Positions 11,976 to 23,026 of a DNA stretch of 64,000 bases are shown in pieces. The stretch spans positions 2,159,501 through 2,223,500 of the forward strand of contig CM034102.1 in assembly GCA_019914945.1 (NCBI GenBank), read 5' to 3'. The first letter of the stretch is position 1, and each line of letters starts with the position of its first letter. This stretch comes from Typha latifolia. Its lineage: Eukaryota > Streptophyta > Magnoliopsida > Poales > Typhaceae. The notes under the pieces were generated by a model. That model was given only the letters and a program-made list of their open reading frames with translations, searched no databases and was not told where the DNA came from. Both the position numbers and the translations under genes were made by a program.

Positions 11976-14115
11976 AAGTAGTAGCTTCAACTAAGTGACC
12001 AGTGATCTTTTGATGATAAAAAAAAAATTTAGTGACCAGTGACCACCTTTTGTTTCTTTTGATGGGAAGGGGACAGAGGTCTGGTGCCCCCAAGACCCAA
12101 GTAAGCGTCTACCTTTTCCCTTTCCCTTTAATTACTTTTACCTCAAGTTTTTCTTAATTAATCATACTCTTTTAGTTTTTATATCATTCTTTTGATGCAA
12201 ACCTTATCATTCTCCTTGCTTTCAACCTTGGCTTTAATAATCGCTTTTAGGCCTCCTAATTCTATAGTTACTCTTCCATAAGGCTCTTTGTTTTTCCCTT
12301 TTTTACTTCTTTGGATGGCTCCTTATCTTGTGGTTTTCATGCAAGAAAACAAGACCAAAAACTCACAATAAATGCCGGGCGGGAGGGGGCCTTCACTTTT
12401 TGCATTGAATTAGTAGTCTGTGCATTACTGAAACTCTGGACAAGAGAATTTTGTTCCATTCATCAGTCTGAATTGTCCATGAGCTGGTCTTGGACTCTTC
12501 TCCAGTCAACCGATTTTTTAAAAAAGTTTTTGGTTCATTTTCACATCTCAAATTTCATGTATGTTTAAAAGAGTTAAAATGTCTAGTTTGACTCAATAAA
12601 AGAAAAGATTTGGGTACATATGAAAAAGATAGCATGCAATGTTTTCCATCAAAAAGTTCATCATTTGAAATTGTCAAAAAAGTTTCTCATCAGTCACCAT
12701 CTCCTGGAACATAGTCATTGCCATGTTTGTTGGTGGCCCCAGGCTACATGATATCCTCCCTAATGAGTCCATGCTTCACTGTTTATTATCGCACTCCTTG
12801 CTTGTATCTTCTCTTCTTCTTCTTAAAGTTATCTTTTAGTTAGAAGCAAAGGATGCTTAACTGTTGCTAATCTCCTTTGACTATTCCAATTTTTCTCGTT
12901 GGCCTTTCTTGTTTCTGATAAAGGCCTTTGGATCCTCATAGCAGGCATCATCACCAAGGATAAATTTTTTGAAAGAGTACTGTAAGAGATTGATTGGCTC
13001 CTATACCTGAGTCTCTTTTGTTTCTTGCCATGCCGAGAATTTTTCGAGTCTTTTGAGGCAAAGCTTGTCTTTCTTCTCTTGAATCATGACATCTCTTCAA
13101 TGTGGAGTCATTTTCTTGTGACTGTGAAACTGAAAATTGTGATTTTGAAATCATTCTCTATCTTGCTTGAACCCTTTATTTGCACATAGATTCCTAGCTT
13201 GTGTAGAGTTGTGTATCAGCTTTTCTCTGCATGAGTGGTAGTGGAAAGGTTGCACTACATTCTTCTCTATCTCCTATTTCTCCTTGTCTCTTGAGTCCAC
13301 CATGACAATGCCTTCCTGATCCACTGGAATGAGAGATTGGCTTCTTATATAGCAAGTCCTGACCTTCAGAGTAGCCCTTATCTTTCTCTTGTGAGAAAAA
13401 TATATGCCCTGTAATGAGAATAGAAGAAGTTCACATACCAGAAAAAGGTGAAGAAGGACGCTGAAGACATAAAAGCACTTGTTCAAACTCGTCGCTGATT
13501 GCAGACTGTTCGTGGAATTTCTTGAAACCAAAGCAGCATCTGAAGTGGGATTCGAAGAAGCCGAAAACAGGTGTCCCCTTACTTACATTGCTTACTGCGG
13601 TACTCGTTTCGCTGAATTATTTCATGCTTCACCTCTCAATCCATTAGCAGCCTTGCTCTGATTCTGTTTTGCTGCATTTCATGGAACTTGGATTCGTTGT
13701 CAAAGGAAAAATAAAAATAAAAATAATAAGTAACGTAGAATTTCGCAAGATTTCTGTCAATGCTGTTGTAAGATTTATCTCCTGACAACTGATTCTTGCA
13801 TTATAATGATTCTAAAGTACCATGACCAACACTGCAACTTTTGCGGCAGGCTTTTTTTTTTTTCTCAGATGACCATTCTGATTTCTATCAAATGAACTAG
13901 TAGAATCACAGATATTTTTTATTGTCTGATCTGTTTAAAAATAAAATAAAATGAAAGCAAGAATGATAATGTATGTCAAGGGAAAAAAATGATGACTTCT
14001 GAAGTATTTTAATTATCTGTGTATAGTATGACTTGCATGCCTTAATCATGAGTATTCATGGCCACTAATTGAACCAAGTGAATTGATATCTGAATGTGAA
14101 TAGAGGCCAAATAAC
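11930..14115. other. Intergenic region; CT tract and one orphan open frame
   Basis: A CT tract lies at about 11945-11971 just after the tRNA. The rest is AT-rich single-copy-looking DNA. A stretch at about 13470-13660 has a short frame with somewhat protein-like composition (it contains the run VADCRLFVEFLE) ending in a possible splice donor, but I recognise no family. It may be a decayed exon, or a leader exon of the gene at 14116. No gene is supported. Confidence 0.5.
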
Positions 14116-14623
14116 ATGACTAGCTTCATAGAGAGATCAATCTCATGGAATGGAGATCCCACCGCGTCGGAACCAACAGACAGAGAAACCTCTTGGAAGG
14201 ATTTCGACACATCGATTAATGCCATATCCTTCGGCTTTGCTGCCACAGCCATCTTGATCGCTCTGTTCCTCATCATGGCAATATTTGAGCATCTGATTAA
14301 ACCAAGAGCCTCTGTTCTTCAGCCCCAGAATGCACAACCTCAGGCTCAGAACAACTCAGTTCAGAAACTTTCAGATTCATCGACAGTAAGTCGTCGATCG
14401 AATGCTAATTCATCGTCTAAGTTTATAGCTCATGCAATGGATTTAGCAACGTAATTTGGTAATGCAGGTGAAGAAGACTTCGTTCCCTTCCAATCTCTCA
14501 GTACTGATGCCAGGACAGCAATGTCCAACCTATCTTGCTCAACCTGCACCTCTTCCTTGCTCAAGAGAAGGGATAGAGTGGCCCCCTCATGATCAACAAC
14601 ACAATGCCTTGCCCTCTCCTTAG
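14116..14623 (+). CDS. Small single-pass membrane protein, unknown function
   Basis: Two exons, 14116-14385 and 14468-14623, join in phase 0 to give 141 aa. A polar N-terminus is followed by one hydrophobic helix at about residues 36-58 (from AISFGFAATAIL to MAIF), then a Gln/Asn/Ser-rich linker. The C-terminal half has a Pro-rich segment that includes PGQQCPTYLAQPAPLPC and REGIEWPPHD. I recall this tail as typical of a plant-conserved family of small hypothetical proteins; no biochemical role is known to me. The second exon would be a poor chance match: its acceptor TGCAG and frame agree exactly with the donor GTAAGT. Without splicing the frame ends at 14454, after the first half only. It is followed within 350 bp by the inhibitor-3 gene on the same strand. 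Confidence 0.78.
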
Positions 14624-14964
14624 TCTCAAGTGCAACAACTGCAGCTCTCTTTGCTGAGAATTTGAGATGCATTTGAGGGTATTGTTTCTGGGTGCAGAAT
14701 TATGTTTGCATTTGGAATTTATAATAGCACTCGGGAGTAAAAATGTAAAAAATTGAATAAAAAGGCAAGGTTATTGTTGATTATTCTCCATCATTCCTAA
14801 CAACAATTCTTTTATGTTGACAATCCTAATAGCATGAGTAAATAATGTTCTCAATACTTTTTTTTGTTACTTTAATCACACGACGAGAGTGTTGTATTCG
14901 GATCCCAGTCGTTGACCGAATTAGATTAATTAGAGAGATTAGCTTCCGGCATCTCGAATCCCAA

Positions 14965-15312
14965 ATGGCGCCCCGTTCTCCCTCCTCCATCGGAACCCTA
15001 ACCCTAACACTAGAAGAGCCTTGCCCTTCTTCTTCTTCTTCCTCCTCCTCTCGTCCTACACAATCCGTAGTTCTCCGGTTGAAGCGGGCCAAGAAGAAGT
15101 TGTCGTGGAAGGAGGGAACAGTTGACAACGAGTTCCTCAACCGCAAGAGCTCCAAGAAGTGCTGCATCTTCCACAAGCAGCTGCCTTTTGACGAGGACTG
15201 CAGCGACGACGATCACGACGTGGACGCCGGGGCCCGCCGTGGTGATCCGCGGCCCGGTGTGGAGGGCGGGGCCGGGACCAGCCGCTGCTGCTCCCATGTG
15301 GGGACCCAGTGA
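14965..15312 (+). CDS. Protein phosphatase 1 inhibitor-3 homologue
   Basis: This encodes a 115-aa acidic, low-complexity regulator of PP1, the plant counterpart of PPP1R11/inhibitor-3, probably nuclear. The diagnostic core is [14 protein letters not shown] followed by KEGTVDNEF and [18 protein letters not shown] (about residues 35-79). Within it, KKLSW (44-48) is the RVxF-type docking site for the PP1 catalytic subunit, and the CCIF segment is the second conserved contact. The ATG at 14965 was chosen over the upstream open frame because homologues start with a short Ser-rich leader like this one. The C-terminal 25 residues are GC-rich and not recognisably conserved, so the true end could lie in another frame or exon. 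Ser codons 22-29 form a short TCT/TCC repeat. Confidence 0.88.
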   Translation: MAPRSPSSIGTLTLTLEEPCPSSSSSSSSRPTQSVVLRLKRAKKKLSWKEGTVDNEFLNRKSSKKCCIFHKQLPFDEDCSDDDHDVDAGARRGDPRPGVEGGAGTSRCCSHVGTQ

Positions 15313-17164
15313 TTCCTATCACGGGTTCGTCCTTCACGATCGGTATTGATCTGGATTCCTCTCTTCGTTAATCGATTGAGAAGCTTGAGATTATGTCATT
15401 GGCATGGTTTGCGATGGAAAAATTTGTTCCTTTCGTTCTATAATCATAATGGGCATTCCTGTGTGCGTTGAAAAAATTGAAACTTGGCTCTTCATTCTGA
15501 ATGAAGAAGATGGTCCTTGTAACAGGACGTAGTTATGGTGGACTTAATTTTATATTCCCTATTCTTTCATCTGCAAGATTACTCGAAAGATTTCGTGGTT
15601 TTGCTAACGAGTTTATATGGCTAATCAGATCATGTACTTCAGATGTTTTATTAAGTTATTTTGGTTTGGAATTTGCAAAAGGTTGACAAGGCCGAAGCTT
15701 ATATACTAGTTCTCCAAATTGTAGTTCGATATAAGCACGACCATCTGCAAGTGAATAATTGTCTCACTAATTAGAATGTTTTATTAATATTCCTAAATTT
15801 TAAAGTTACTATTTCAGTAGAATGTGAAGATGTAAAACTGAAAAGAAAGGTGAAGTCTTTGATTGTGTTAACTAACTTCTCACAACTAAAGGATCATGTG
15901 TTATTGTTCAGTGGGATTTGTGGCAGAGTTGATACCATGATACTTTTTAAGAGATTTAATTACATTACCTTTTCTTTTGGAAACTTAGACTGGTATCTTC
16001 TTTGAGGTTTGAGGTGCTTAAGTGAGTCTAATTTGTTTGACTAGCTGACATAATCAAATAATAGGACCGCAAGAATGACGATAAGTGGAGAAAGGAACTT
16101 CTGTACAACTTTGTTAACGTGATATGCAATCTTTGTTTTATTATCCTATCATTTCTAGATTTCCTATCATCCTGGGGTTATTACATTTGAATTATGGGAT
16201 ATAATTTTTTGTGATCTCTATTTCGTAAATGAAATAGACGCCAATTGGATTTGACTTATTTGAGATGACCATTTTGCAGATAATCCTTCAGTCTGATGGA
16301 CTTGTAACTAGATGCTCAAAGGAAGGACTTGTGAGAAGTTGGTTTCTAGGCATGTTAGTGTTGTTGGGTCAAGAGGCAATACATATGCTGCTGACATCTT
16401 TCCAAACCTGTAACATCTGCTATGTGTCGATAAAATCTTCTATATCAAAACTTGAGGAATGATCCCATGGTCATTCCTGTTGAGCTCTGGGATGTATAAT
16501 AACAGCAATTTCTGAATTCTTATATGGTGAATAGATACAGAGACTACATAAATGTTGGATCATGGATGATTTGTTTGGTGGATTTTTCGTTGTCAAACAG
16601 CCTGATCAGATTTCTGTTATTTTGATATGTGTGAAGCTACTCGGTTGGTGCTTTCTCTTTTTCTATTTGTTCAAACATTTGTATAAGATTGTCTTGGCTA
16701 TAAGGCAAAGATAAACTTCCTTGCCAAAGTAACAAAAAGTGTTGGTATAATAACATGAAACAGGATGTTTTAATCCAATTCCTCCAGATGACAGGAAACT
16801 GAGGAAAGGGTGCTAGTTTCCTTGCCTAAAATGGGTGATGGATAGCTTTTGTCTTTGTTTGTTTTGCAACAGGTTGTAAAATTGATAGGGAAGAACGCCT
16901 GCATACTATATGCAAATTTCTTCTAATAGCTGCAGAAGAAATTTTGTAAGTTTTATTTGGAATACAAGTGGTTCAGTAACATTTTACAGATCATTTCTCA
17001 TCACGAAAACTTCAGAACAAAGAGAACTGAAGTTAGCTTTTTATAAAGGACTTTCCGGTAGAAGTCACTCCATGTTAGGCTAGGATGAGGAAAAAGGGGG
17101 AGAAATGCTGCTTTACAAATCATGCATTATGTTGGAATGGGCACTGAAATGCACTCATTTTTTA
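15313..17164. other. Intergenic region between convergent genes
   Basis: This AT-rich spacer separates the inhibitor-3 gene (+) from the 3' end of the TBL gene (-). It probably includes both 3' UTRs. The open frames near 15501 and 16265 are short and match nothing I recognise, so no gene is supported. Confidence 0.6.
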
Positions 17165-19790
17165 TCAGCTTCCTGCTCCTTCATACTCTCTTCTAATGAT
17201 CTCTAGCAAAAATTCATTCCATGTATCAATCGGCCCGGGCATGCACCAGTGTAGACAATCCTGGGGCGGTGGCTCTCCGTTAGGTCCCCTCCTTGTCACC
17301 TTGTTTGGATCAGGGCTTCTGTAAGGTCCTGGGTGCCCATCATGTCTGTATCCAAATGACTTAGTTATGTCCATGAACCTTAACCTAGAGCCGCCGCCCA
17401 ACTTCTTGACTGCCCGTTGAAAGCCGGTAACCTGCTTCTTGTACATTGTATCTGTAAATCCATTCTTCAACAGCTTGGTCGCTGGCCGGTCCTTCCCAGT
17501 GCACGATCCACCAGTGTTCCAAGCCCCGCCTTCGTAATGGTCAGGCGAATATGAACGAACTATTGCAAGACCAGTGAATTTTGGATGATTGGCAATAGCA
17601 GTGAGGCAAGTCTCAACTGATACACCAAATGCTTTGATGTTGTTAATCTGCATCTTGCCAGCTTTTTTGGGCCACCAGAGCTGGCCCCCGAGGATGCTGC
17701 CATTTAATATGTAAGCTGACTTTTTGGCAAACCAGTGGCCGGAGGAAAGAACGACAACATCGAAATTTGGGAGGAATTCCATGAAGGTTTCATCAGGGAC
17801 ATCCAGGTGAACCTTGTCAATACCCTCTGGGGCAAAATGTAAGGGATCAGATGTTCTATGGACAAGCCAGGAGGACCATATGCGGATGATGCTGGTAGAG
17901 GTCGAGCGGAAGTACCATTTCTGCATCCTACGATTACCACGGTTTTTCGGAGCTTCAACCTTTCAAAATAGCAGCAGAAAATGTTAGCAAACTTGCTTGA
18001 CGAACTCTATGCAGTTTGCGCTAAAGGAAGTTTAAAAGATGAATATGATCTGAATAAAACATAATGATATTAAGATGATGCACATAGAAGTAGTGTCATT
18101 AATTTGTTGGTAAATCTATTAGATACACTTAATCAAGATATGATTCAGGACAAAAGAAATTCACGAAAGCATCCCTTTTGTCAGCTCCTGATTTCTCTCA
18201 TTAAACAACTTGATGACTCATTCAGAATTATTACCAGGTGAATCGATAGTCTGTGGAAGAGAGAGAGACCAAATAACAGGATCAATCTTAGAAAATGCAA
18301 GCACATAGACTTGAATTGATCTCTAAGGAAATTAAGCAGTCAAGAAGCCCTGAACCTGAAGTTTGCTTATCAACTTTACAAAGATTGAAGGATAAGATGT
18401 AGATATCCAGAAAATATTTCATATTGTTTGCAGCACTTCAGCAGAAGGCATACCAATAAAAGGCATGTCCTTTTAGTATATTTTCATGGATTCTATATGT
18501 TGTCTCATGATTCTATTGAGAAATAGTAATCTCTCAAGAATCCTTCAGGTATAAAAACACGAAAGTTTGTTTTCAGTATAGACGTTCCCTGTGTTTGGTA
18601 CCCAAAAGGACACATCTTCCTACTATAAATCGTTACTGTGCTTAATTACATCATGCAACAGTAAATAATGTAGGTTAAGGAAGCTTGCCTGCCAGAGAAT
18701 GCAAATGAGGGATTCCATCTGATTCCGAGCGACTGAATCCCCAACAAAGGCCAGAGTCTTCCCCTTCATCAATTCCAAGAACTTTCTTGCATCAAAGTAT
18801 GGGAGACCACACTCTTCAGGCTTCCATCTCCACCTCTCGTATTCCTTGTCTGGTCTCCCGTTTCCCTGACAATTCTGTGTTTGTGTTATGATAGGGCATG
18901 TATTGTTCGTATAGAGCAGTCCAGAAGGATCATAAACCCATTTCCCGTGGTATAGATTACAGCTTCCTTTAAATGAAACAAAAGGAAAAAAAAATCAGTA
19001 AATCAGCACAAAACATGCATATTATTATCCTTGTGCAATCTATGCAACACATTCCTTGTCGAGTCCATCCGACTACATAGAGACACAGTCCTATTGAAAT
19101 GCACTATCAGATGATACAATTGGATCTGGCCAGCTACTATCATATTTACATTTCCGACATCTCTTATTCATTGCCATTTATATCCGTTTATGATCCTGTT
19201 CTTTACCCATAGACTATTTCATTATTTGCAATTCTTCAATCCAAGTAGCCGGACTATTCTTGGCAGCCTGCTGATTCTACTTCAGACTTCAGAGTACCGC
19301 TAGATGAATTATACAAGTGAATTGCTTAGTATAATGTTGAAATTCCACAGAGGGGTGCAAGCATAAAAAATTTAGATGACGACATCCAAATTAATCACAA
19401 ACCCATTTCTACATTTCTCAAAAGGAAAACCAAGGAGAAGAAACACATACTTTGATCGACCGCAGGAGTGTTGTTCGACGCAGGTAAAGATATATCAGCA
19501 CCATTTGGATCAACAGTTCTATCGGCAAAAACAACTTCTGAATCACCCGGCTCCTTAGAAGACTCAGATAAATGTTCCTTAAAAATCTCATCTTGGGGAG
19601 CAGTTTGCAGTTCACTAAGATTAGTAACCAAATAACCAGGTTTCCTCCAACTGTCTACTCCGAGAAGATAACCATGCAAGGAAGAACGAAAGGGAGATGA
19701 AGGTAGAGCCAATGACAAGATGATGAGACAGAGAGCTAATCCTCCCACAGAGACAATAATGGTGAAAAGGGATCGTAGAACAGCCACCAT
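17165..19790 (-). CDS. Trichome birefringence-like (TBL) polysaccharide O-acetyltransferase
   Basis: Three exons (minus strand) are 19790-19451, 18966-18689 and 17959-17165, closing in phase to 470 aa. This is a type II Golgi protein of the PMR5/DUF231 family, which moves acetyl groups onto wall polysaccharides. An N-terminal membrane anchor (about residues 5-29) is followed by a variable stem. The TBL domain starts at the Cys-rich CNLYHGKWVYDP. The GDS esterase block is FVGDSVARNQ in exon 2, and the catalytic-pair motif DCLHWCMPGP (DxxH) is near the C-terminus in exon 3. All expected blocks are present, so it should be active. The intron between exons 2 and 3 starts with GC, not GT (18688-18687). 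The longest frame begins at TTG 19802, so the first ATG, 19790, was taken. The substrate (xylan, xyloglucan or mannan) cannot be told from sequence alone. Confidence 0.93.
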
Positions 19791-20705
19791 GACTCCACTC
19801 AAACAGATTAAATTCTACAGCCAAAGCCAGAATTTGCACTGCAATTCAGAAACTGAGCTGAGATCAAACCTTCTCCAAATGCCTCTCTCACCAATTAGAA
19901 AGCCAAAATTCCAACAAGTTTCAATCTTTTCCCTCTTGCCCAGATCCTTAGCAGGTAAACAAGCTCAAATTGCGAAAAGCGATCACTAAAATGGAACGAA
20001 AAATTAGATTTTTATAACTCCAATTTCTTCGCATCTCAGCCCAAAAAAGTTGGGAATTTTCAGATTCTCTATCTAAAGTAGGAGAGGAACGGGAACGATT
20101 ATAACCAAGAAAAAGACTATAATTTCCGCCGATAAGGGACAGATTAATCGAGAAATTGGTTTTATAAATAAACAAATAAGGACAAGGACTTGTATAATTG
20201 ACTACGTTACCCTTCCATCTTGTTCTGCCGTAAATGCCCTCTCAGCCGTCCATCTCCATTGCTTTCACATGAGAATGACCTGAACCGTCCATTGCTTGAG
20301 GGTAGTGGACGGGTAATATTGTCTTTTTCGGATGTTTAACTGTCAGTAAAACTTCCTTTTTATTTTATTAATACTTTGTTATGACAACTTAACGAGGATC
20401 TTTGTCTTGGGTTTTGGGTGGATTTTGCCGCCATTGAGGTCGAATGGGATTTGGGTTTTGGATTTGAGTTGTTGGAGTTTAGTTTCTAGCTTGAAAGATT
20501 TGGATCTTGAATTTGGTCTTTTTGTTGCAGACTACGGCGTTTGCGAGTGGGTCCTCATAATTTTCTCAAGTAAGTTTTATCCAAGGAATTATTTCTGTGG
20601 ACTTACTTCGTGCACATTGGCTTGTTGATTCATATCCATCCATGTGTATCTCCGAAAGATAAAGTAAAGAGGGAGAAAGCCAAGAGCTTTGCTCGAGTCA
20701 AGAGG

Positions 20706-23026
20706 ATGGCTAGTTTGAGAGCTAGTCCAACAACTTCTCTTCTCGCAAAAGGCTTCCCTTTGGATTCTACAAGCAAAACCCAATTCGATCATCACAGTTT
20801 CAAGGCCAATAGAAGAAACATCTCATTTGATCATGGTAGAAATGGGAGGGAGAGGAGAAGGGCTTTGGGTAAAAGGTCTCTCTATTGCTGGTCTACGGCA
20901 GAGGAGGTGGGTGTGGTGGGGAAGGAGGAAGGTGGGAGTTTTGCAATTGGCGGAGGCCAAGATGGGTACTTGGTGAGGGAGTTTGGTTGGGGTGTTAGAA
21001 GAATGGCTCAGGTTGGAGAAGAGATGAGGAGGGTGGCTTATGTGCAGGCTGAAGCTTTCCATGTCCCAATGGCATTGTTCAATGACCTCTTCTTCGAATT
21101 CTTTAGAGTAGGAGCTCTCCTGCCACATTTGTTTGATCTCTTTTTAACTTCATTATTGGATGCATTTATATTCTTGATCTTGTAGTGCAAATTTAACAGT
21201 GTTTGCGTAATATAATAAGCTTGATGGCAGTAATTTCGTTTTCATATTCTTAGCTCTGGTTATCGAATAGAATTCAGACAAAAGGATCTTTTTAAGGATC
21301 TTTTTTATGTTCATCTCCTTGCCTCCTATATTTTGTTACCATGTTTCTAATTTCTCATGTCTTGTTCTTTTCTGGTGCTGTACAAGTCAGGCTGAAGTAC
21401 TTTCGGCTCTCATATACAGAATAAGAAATTCACCACCAGAAAGGTGAGGTTGTTAATCTTATTGCTTGTTTCCTCCCTATAGTATTAGCTACCTTGCAGT
21501 ATATATATCTTTTACCCACATTTCTCTCTGGAACATAACTATGGATGACAAAATGATAATTCACTGATAAGATAACTACATTTCTTTTTGTGCTTCTAAT
21601 GAGATGCCTAAATGATTTGTCATCCTTTCATATGTTCACACTCCAATCAGGCAACTGCTTATGATTCTATACTATTACTAGCAAAATGACGAGAGGATTC
21701 ATCGAAGACTGCAGGAACTGCTGCACGCTTATAAGAAATAGGTTTCTTTTCATAAAAATTTCTTAGCGTTGTTCCTGATATATGTCTAATTCCTCATAAC
21801 ATTATCATGAATTTGTCAGTGACATGCTGATGGCTGATGCATTGCCCTTTCACCAATTGGTCATTCATTTTTGGGTTTATGATAAATATGCCCGATAAGA
21901 GTGTATCCGAAGCTGTAAAGATCAACTAGAAGGAAGCTGAATCAAGCATCAACTCGTAAATAAAAAATAATGAAGAGAGAAAAAAAATACTGGTCAAGAC
22001 TAATTCTACTAATCAATGGTGTGACATAAAACCAAAGAAATTACCAAAGTAGTACAAAAAGGTAACTAAGTTGTTCACTTCGTAAATTGCACCCTCAAGT
22101 AATACATTTTATTGGAGCTGAGTATTCTATGATTTGAGTTATAAGAATATAAGAGATATCGTTCAGATATCCTGTAATACAAGTGATTGCCTCCTTAGCA
22201 GGTATGCTTGTTTGGTCGCAGAACCTGCTGATGTTTCCAATCCATTACGAGCACAGGTTGAAGAGCTTGTGGGGGTTGTGGATGCCACAGTCCAGAAAGA
22301 TGACGACGTTCTTAGGCATCTTGAAGATGCAGAAGAGTACATCTATGTATCAGGAATTGCTGTCCTCAGAAAGTTTAGGTACTACATTCTTGCCTTTCCT
22401 GCTAAAGCTCCTGAAACACCATTCTTCTGGATGCTCCAACCTATGCAAATCTCTCTTTCAGGCCAGTTTCTAAGAAATTTTTTGTTCTATGTTACACTTG
22501 AGAAGCAATCTATATTCCAAAGCTCTGCAGTGGAACCTGTTTGCGAGATATGGCCGGCGATAGTCTATCCTTTGAGGCATAAGATAATTTATTCGCTGTC
22601 TGGGGCATAAATTTACCAACTAATACACAATGCTAAGATATCACAATTCTCCTATCCAGGCCTTTTACTATTTCCTCCTAGTACTTATTCGCGAGCTGGC
22701 TTTTTTATTTAGTCAAAGAGAAGAATAAGCCTCCTCTATGATGCATCTTATTTCCAACTTTATTATTCTCTGTTATAGTCAGTAATCAACTTAAAACTGA
22801 TTGCAGGAGACAGAAGATTGCCACTGCACTTTTAAGAGCTTGCGATGCCTTGGCAGATACGTGGGGGTATGACAACCTGGCTCTTAGAGTTTATGAAGAA
22901 GATTCAGCTGCTCGAAAGTTGTACTCTAATGCAGGCTACAAGGTGATATCAAAAGATCCTGTTTGGGTCACCTGGATTGGAAAGAAGCGGCGTGTCCTAA
23001 TGATCAAGAGATCTGCAATTTTATGA
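20706..23026 (+). CDS. GNAT-family N-acetyltransferase, probably plastid
   Basis: Four exons, 20706-21107, 21391-21443, 22202-22378 and 22807-23026, close in phase to 283 aa. The family moves acetyl from acetyl-CoA to amine groups of proteins or small molecules. The first about 70 residues are rich in Ser, Arg and Lys with few acidic residues, as in a plastid transit peptide. The GNAT fold follows: a region rich in PPERYACLVAEP, then YIYVSGIAVLRKFRRQKIATALL (strand 4 and helix 3), then EEDSAARKLYSNAGYKVI (strand 5 and helix 4). In the acetyl-CoA loop the usual (R/Q)xxGx(G/A) reads RRQKIA, with Lys in place of Gly. The start was set at the first ATG of the frame; the longer frame begins at GTG. 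It lies head-to-head with the TBL gene about 0.9 kb away. Confidence 0.9.

Noticed and set aside
13479..13661. 60-codon frame with a protein-like run
   Set aside because: It starts at TTG, and a stop lies in the same frame just before. No family is recognised; kept only as a possible decayed exon.
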